Virus record (IMG/VR): IMGVR_UViG_3300037549_000073
Span: 1 to 23,900 of that record
From: a virus
Strand: one strand, 5' to 3'
Length of the DNA stretch: 23,900 nt
Position 1 is the stretch's first letter. The number at the start of each line of letters is the position of its first letter. Of the stretch, positions 20,410 through 23,900 are shown piece after piece. Under the pieces are notes generated by a model, which made no database searches, was not told the origin of the DNA, and worked only from the letters and a program-made list of their open reading frames with translations. Position numbers and translations under genes: made by a program.

Positions 20410-21666
20410 TTAAGCGACCGTCTGTCCGCGCTGCTTGCGCATTGCCATGATGACATCGGAGCGCGACTTGCCTTGCGGCTGTCGGGTCAGAGCATCAGGC
20501 GTAGGCGACATGCTGCGGGTCGGCTGGTTCGGGATTGCTGCTCGGCGCTGATCGCGGTCCACGTTGACGACAACGCGGGGTTTCGCTTGCGCTGCTGGCG
20601 ATGGGGTTTGCCCGGAGACGCCTTTCCACTTTTCGTATCTGCCCTTGGCGCTCTCCAAGAGAGCGTCCGGCGTTGATACGGCGCGGCCATTGATCCGGTA
20701 GAAGCGATGCCAGTTGGCAAGCTCCGCAGAGTTCTGAGGGATCTTCGATGCATCGACATCGCCGAGCTTTTCGATTTCCTCGCGGGTGATCTGGTAGACG
20801 AACTGCTCCAGAGCTTGTGCCGCGACTTGATCGTTGGCGATGGTTGGGTTTTTCTCCGAAAAGGCTTTCACGACGGCCTGGGATCTGGCGATATCGTTCT
20901 TCACGAGCCGCCGCATCTGGCCTTCGTCGGCTTCCTGTTCCGAAACGGTCTTCATAACCTTCCGGATCTTGGCTGCCGCCTCTTTCGGATCTCCGAACTG
21001 GATCTGCTCGATCGCCTCTTCCAGCTCGTCGGGGTGTTGACGGCTTTGAGGGTCGACGTCCTGTCGGTCGTATTGCGTGCTGTTGTTGTGCTCGCCCTCG
21101 GGGTGTTGAGGGGCACGGCCTGCACGCTCGGCCTTGATCTGCTTTGCTTCCTCAAGCAGGCTGCGAGCCTCGTCGAGGTAGCTGTCGCCGGCCAGCGTCT
21201 TTTGCGCTGCGGCGAGAATTTCGTCGTCGGTCATTTCGACTTGGCGCCCGCGAACCGTCAGGGTGCGCTTGGGTGCGTTGGTCTCCTTGGGCATGACCGT
21301 CTTGGCCTGCGGGACCAAGATATCCGGCTCATCCGGTTCCGGCTCAAGGGCTTCGCGGCCGGATTTGCCGTACAGCATCTCGGGGTCGTTGAGATTGCCA
21401 TTGAACGGAACATCCTCTTCCGCACCCTGGCGGCGGAAACGCTTGGCCATGTCAAGCCGCGCCTGATCGGCGGGCGACATATGGATCGGCTTGGGACGGC
21501 CGTTGTCGTCGCGTGGCTCATCGCGCTCGACCTGTTGATGCGAGCCGCCTTCATTGCCCTCGCCGGCGCTGTCATTGATATCGGAAACAACTTCCCCGGG
21601 GACGGATCCAGCGGCTTCGGCGCGAGCCGCCGCTTCTGCCTGCTGTTCGGCTTTTGTCATATTCAT
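20410..21666 (-). CDS. Putative capsid scaffolding protein (418 aa)
   Basis: An acidic, Ala/Glu/Gln-rich protein directly before the major capsid gene, the usual place of the scaffold. The N-terminus MNMTKAEQQAEAAARAEAAG is helical. A disordered acidic part follows (about 20-130), then helices around AAQKTLAGDSYLDEARSLLE and EELEEAIEQIQFGDPKEAAA, and a segment FVYQITREEIEKLGDVDASK. The C-terminus is short and basic (QGKSRSDVIMAMRKQRGQ), as expected for a capsid-binding tail of a scaffold. No serine-protease motif is visible, so I do not call it a protease-scaffold fusion. The start overlaps the upstream stop in an ATGA junction. Confidence 0.72.
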   Translation of the reverse strand: MNMTKAEQQAEAAARAEAAGSVPGEVVSDINDSAGEGNEGGSHQQVERDEPRDDNGRPKPIHMSPADQARLDMAKRFRRQGAEEDVPFNGNLNDPEMLYGKSGREALEPEPDEPDILVPQAKTVMPKETNAPKRTLTVRGRQVEMTDDEILAAAQKTLAGDSYLDEARSLLEEAKQIKAERAGRAPQHPEGEHNNSTQYDRQDVDPQSRQHPDELEEAIEQIQFGDPKEAAAKIRKVMKTVSEQEADEGQMRRLVKNDIARSQAVVKAFSEKNPTIANDQVAAQALEQFVYQITREEIEKLGDVDASKIPQNSAELANWHRFYRINGRAVSTPDALLESAKGRYEKWKGVSGQTPSPAAQAKPRVVVNVDRDQRRAAIPNQPTRSMSPTPDALTRQPQGKSRSDVIMAMRKQRGQTVA

Positions 21667-22046
21667 GCGTCGTCATCCTGAATGTTGAGCCCGAACGCCT
21701 TGGCTTCAAGGCGTCCTTCGTCGGTGGTTAGAATTTCTGAGAACTCGTCGGCGTCCTGCTGCTTGAACCAGACCTCGGCGGCGCGGCCCTCCTCAAGGAT
21801 TTCGCTGCACCAGGCGATCAGATCGTCGTAGCGTCGGACTTCGTTCTGAAACGCCTGCACCTTCTCGGTCGCGCGCGGGTCGACTTGGACCAGACCGATC
21901 ATGGCTGACGCGGCCTGCGCCTTGGCCTTGCCAAGGATTGCTTTCATCGGCGTGAAGGTCGGTCCCTTGTCGAGTTGGGTTTCAAGTTCAATAGAAACCG
22001 AAACGGCCCGCTGATATGCGAGCCGTTCTATTGCGTCGGGTGTCAT
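21663..22046 (-). CDS. Phage protein of unknown function (127 aa)
   Basis: A mostly helical acidic protein: MTPDAIERLAYQRAVSVSIE, MKAILGKAKAQAASAMIGLV, then VRRYDDLIAWCSEILEEGRA and an acidic tail ending NIQDDDA. The segment QVDPRATEKVQAFQNEV resembles small phage proteins that sit between portal and scaffold genes. The ribosome site is weak (GAAAG). The end overlaps the scaffold start by 4 bp, suggesting coupled translation. I do not know the function. Confidence 0.82.
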   Translation of the reverse strand: MTPDAIERLAYQRAVSVSIELETQLDKGPTFTPMKAILGKAKAQAASAMIGLVQVDPRATEKVQAFQNEVRRYDDLIAWCSEILEEGRAAEVWFKQQDADEFSEILTTDEGRLEAKAFGLNIQDDDA

Positions 22047-22060
22047 GTTGGGACTTTCGG

Positions 22061-22846
22061 TTAATCGATCTGCTGCAAAAACGCTATGACATCGGCAATG
22101 TCAGCTTCGTCCTGACGCTGGCGATCTGTTGCGCGTTTTGCTTCTATGATCCGCGCTTCGAGCGCTCGCAGATCGTGAAGCTCATATTTGATGTGGTCGA
22201 TCGGCGAGGTCTCGCGCGGCGCGATCGGAGGCGCAACGATGCCGAGGGGCGGCGGCAAAACGACTTTTGGCTTGAGCGGTGACGGTGGCTTTGGTCGCGG
22301 CTTGAGCGGTTCAAGACCATATCCCGGCTTGTATTTTGATCCGCCGCCACCAGAAAGCACCGCCGTAATGACGCCTGCGATGCCCGTGCAGATCGCCGGC
22401 AATTGTGATCCGCTGATGCCTATCTGTCCGGCAACGCCAGTGCCCACGGCTTGGGTAAGGTTTGGCGCTGTGCTCTGCCCCATAACGCTGCCGGCAAAGC
22501 CAACGCCGTAAGCTTGTAACGGCGTCGCCTGCCCCATCGGCATCAGCGTGCCAACCGTGCCAGTGCCAACGGCAATAGTGATGTTGTTCGATGGTGATGG
22601 CGTGAACGCGCCGGCCGTTCCCGCGCCTGTAGCCTGCGGCAGCGTATTGATTACCGCGTCTTGCGCCAGAATATTTGCTGTGCCGGTTCCTGCCGCAATA
22701 GACAGCTGATAGTTAATGTTTTCGATCAGCGAATGTGCAACACCCGTTCCGGCAGCCGTAGTAAGGTTGGCGCTCGCTACCGCGTAGCTCTGGCTGATTT
22801 GCCCAATGGCAAACCGGCCGATTGCATCGAAGCCGAGCAGGGACAT
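22061..22846 (-). CDS. Phage protein with GTG-type glycine repeats and a charged C-terminal helix (261 aa)
   Basis: The opening MSLLGFDAIGRFAIGQISQ resembles a motif common at the start of phage virion proteins. Residues about 30-170 hold seven degenerate copies of an A-x-G-T-G-x-A-G-type motif (AAGTGVAHS, AAGTGTANI, ATGAGTAGA, AVGTGTVGT, AYGVGFAGS, AVGTGVAGQ, CTGIAGV), spaced about 18-27 residues. A GGGGSKYKPGYG hinge, a Pro/Lys-rich linker and a helical tail (HDLRALEARIIEAKRATDRQ) follow. The start directly follows the upstream stop (TAA-ATG). A fibrous or head-surface structural role is plausible. Family not identified. Confidence 0.82.
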   Translation of the reverse strand: MSLLGFDAIGRFAIGQISQSYAVASANLTTAAGTGVAHSLIENINYQLSIAAGTGTANILAQDAVINTLPQATGAGTAGAFTPSPSNNITIAVGTGTVGTLMPMGQATPLQAYGVGFAGSVMGQSTAPNLTQAVGTGVAGQIGISGSQLPAICTGIAGVITAVLSGGGGSKYKPGYGLEPLKPRPKPPSPLKPKVVLPPPLGIVAPPIAPRETSPIDHIKYELHDLRALEARIIEAKRATDRQRQDEADIADVIAFLQQID

Positions 22847-23797
22847 TTACATCCCATGTTCGACGTTGTGGCGCCGCAATGTCCACGCGAGATAATCAAT
22901 GCTAAAAACATCGTAGCCATTGAACGCGAGCGCGCAAGTATCCGAGCCACACGGTATGGTGCGGATAATTGTGCCAGTTTCGTCATACACGCCGATTGAC
23001 CCAGAAACATGCTGTGCGTACCAAAGCTCGTTGCGAACCTTGGTCATGAAGTGGCCGCCACGCCCTGCCGCAAGCGCCCACGTCGCGACGATCGTTCCGG
23101 ACATGATGTCGATTACGCAGATGTTCGTTCCTAGCGCGTAGACGAGGGAGCCGTCGCAGAACACGCCGAACTGCTGCGCGCTGGTCGCCAACGTCGAGAT
23201 TGGAAGCAACGTCGTTCCATCAATTCGGACAACGGTTCCGGAGTTTTGAACCGACTGCCAGAAATCGACGCCATCGAAATCGCTGTAAAGAGGAAAGCTG
23301 CCGACAACGACGGGTGCGCCTACCGGGGCTCCGGTCCCAGCATCGTAGAACTGCACGGTTCCCGCGGTCTGATTGGCCGCCATGATTTTGCCGAGGCCGT
23401 ACACAATACCCCGGATTGGGTTGCCTGCCGCTATCGTCAGATCGACCGCATTGGTGGCCAAATCAATGCGGTAAATATTGTTCAAGTTGAGATCGCCGGC
23501 CCATAGCTTTCCCGGCGAAAGGCACATGTGGTTGATCCACGCGCCAGGAGGCAGCGATATCACGGCTTGAACTGCAAAAGTGTTGGGGTCCATCCTCAAA
23601 ATCTGTGAGGTCATCGGCACCGTTGAATTGTTTCCGATACCGACATATAGGCTCGTTGCATCTGCCTTGATATCGACAGCGGAAAAAGCATTGTTGCCCG
23701 GAAATTGCGCCGCCGTGAATTGGAAAATACTCGGTCCATTGGGCAGCTTGGTCCATCCGAGATTTTGTGCATATTGCTGTATGCGCGTGTTGGTCAT
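22847..23797 (-). CDS. Beta-propeller-like protein (316 aa), possible virion or tail-tip protein
   Basis: Repeated beta blades of about 40-45 residues are visible: LYVGIGNNSTVPMTSQILRM, KLWAGDLNLNNIYRIDLATN, KIMAANQTAGTVQFYDAGTG, VQNSGTVVRIDGTTLLP, VYALGTNICVIDIMSGTIVA and ELWYAQHVSGSIGVYDETG. This pattern matches NHL/YVTN-type propellers, here probably six or seven blades. There is no signal peptide. The start is 9 bp after the preceding stop, with a weak GGTGAG site. Such propellers in phages may act in host-surface or carbohydrate binding; here that is a guess from fold and neighbourhood. Confidence 0.83.
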   Translation of the reverse strand: MTNTRIQQYAQNLGWTKLPNGPSIFQFTAAQFPGNNAFSAVDIKADATSLYVGIGNNSTVPMTSQILRMDPNTFAVQAVISLPPGAWINHMCLSPGKLWAGDLNLNNIYRIDLATNAVDLTIAAGNPIRGIVYGLGKIMAANQTAGTVQFYDAGTGAPVGAPVVVGSFPLYSDFDGVDFWQSVQNSGTVVRIDGTTLLPISTLATSAQQFGVFCDGSLVYALGTNICVIDIMSGTIVATWALAAGRGGHFMTKVRNELWYAQHVSGSIGVYDETGTIIRTIPCGSDTCALAFNGYDVFSIDYLAWTLRRHNVEHGM

Positions 23798-23806
23798 TTT
23801 AACGGC

Positions 23807-23900
23807 TCACCCAATGTATTCGGTAAGAATTATTTCGGCGCCCGCTCCCGACACAGGAAAGGCGATGGTTGTTGCGTTGTCTTGGTTCTTGATCTTGGTG
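23807..23900 (-). CDS. C-terminal end of an unrecognised phage gene (30 residues visible)
   Basis: The minus-strand frame entering from the right edge ends TKIKNQDNATTIAFPVSGAG then AEIILTEYIG and a TGA at 23809-23807. It is in the same orientation and only 9 bp before the propeller gene, so it belongs to the same transcription unit. Too little is visible to name it. Confidence 0.7.
   Translation of the reverse strand, partial: TKIKNQDNATTIAFPVSGAGAEIILTEYIG

Overview
The window looks like the late (virion) gene block of a tailed, podovirus-like phage or prophage of a GC-rich, probably alphaproteobacterial (Rhizobiales-like) host. The host guess rests only on the GC-rich third codon positions and on general resemblance of the proteins. 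Every gene I can support lies on the minus strand, so transcription runs from the right edge to the left. Genes abut or overlap by a few bases (TGATG, ATGA and TGA-N-ATG junctions). The longest untranslated gap is 35 bp, so there is no stretch of 300 bases without a gene. I see no tRNA, integrase, insertion sequence, CRISPR array or convincing terminator.

Right part (23.9 to 11.3 kb), in transcription order: the end of an unknown gene; a beta-propeller-like protein; a protein with GTG-type glycine repeats; a 127-aa protein; a putative scaffold; the major capsid protein (N4-gp56-like); a putative decoration protein; three small unknown proteins; a head-tail adaptor (SU10 type); a tail-collar fibre; a tail hub or nozzle protein; an 82-aa protein; a GNAT-like protein; a glycine-zipper protein; and a proline-rich protein. 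The last two are likely ejection proteins. Together these build the capsid, the neck and short tail, and probably the proteins ejected with the DNA.

Left part (11.3 kb to the edge): one uninterrupted minus-strand reading frame of at least 3768 codons, with its stop outside the window. It is a giant polyvalent protein with a hydrophobic N-terminal region, a Pro-Gly tract, a phage-type inorganic-pyrophosphatase-like domain, an SNF2/DEAH helicase, an NPPF adenine methyltransferase, a duplicated small domain, a JAB/MPN metallopeptidase-like domain and a helical C-terminal region. Its position after the ejection-type genes suggests that it is packaged and delivered to the host cell, perhaps against host defences.

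The most unusual observation is that four low-complexity linkers of this giant protein are overprinted by small same-strand ORFs (54, 121, 106 and 57 aa). All four are in the same +1 frame and each has an upstream Shine-Dalgarno-like sequence. In three of them hand-counted third-position GC is clearly higher in the embedded frame than in the giant frame, the reverse of the giant gene's domain regions. This suggests that small genes between domain genes were kept while the large frame fused across them.
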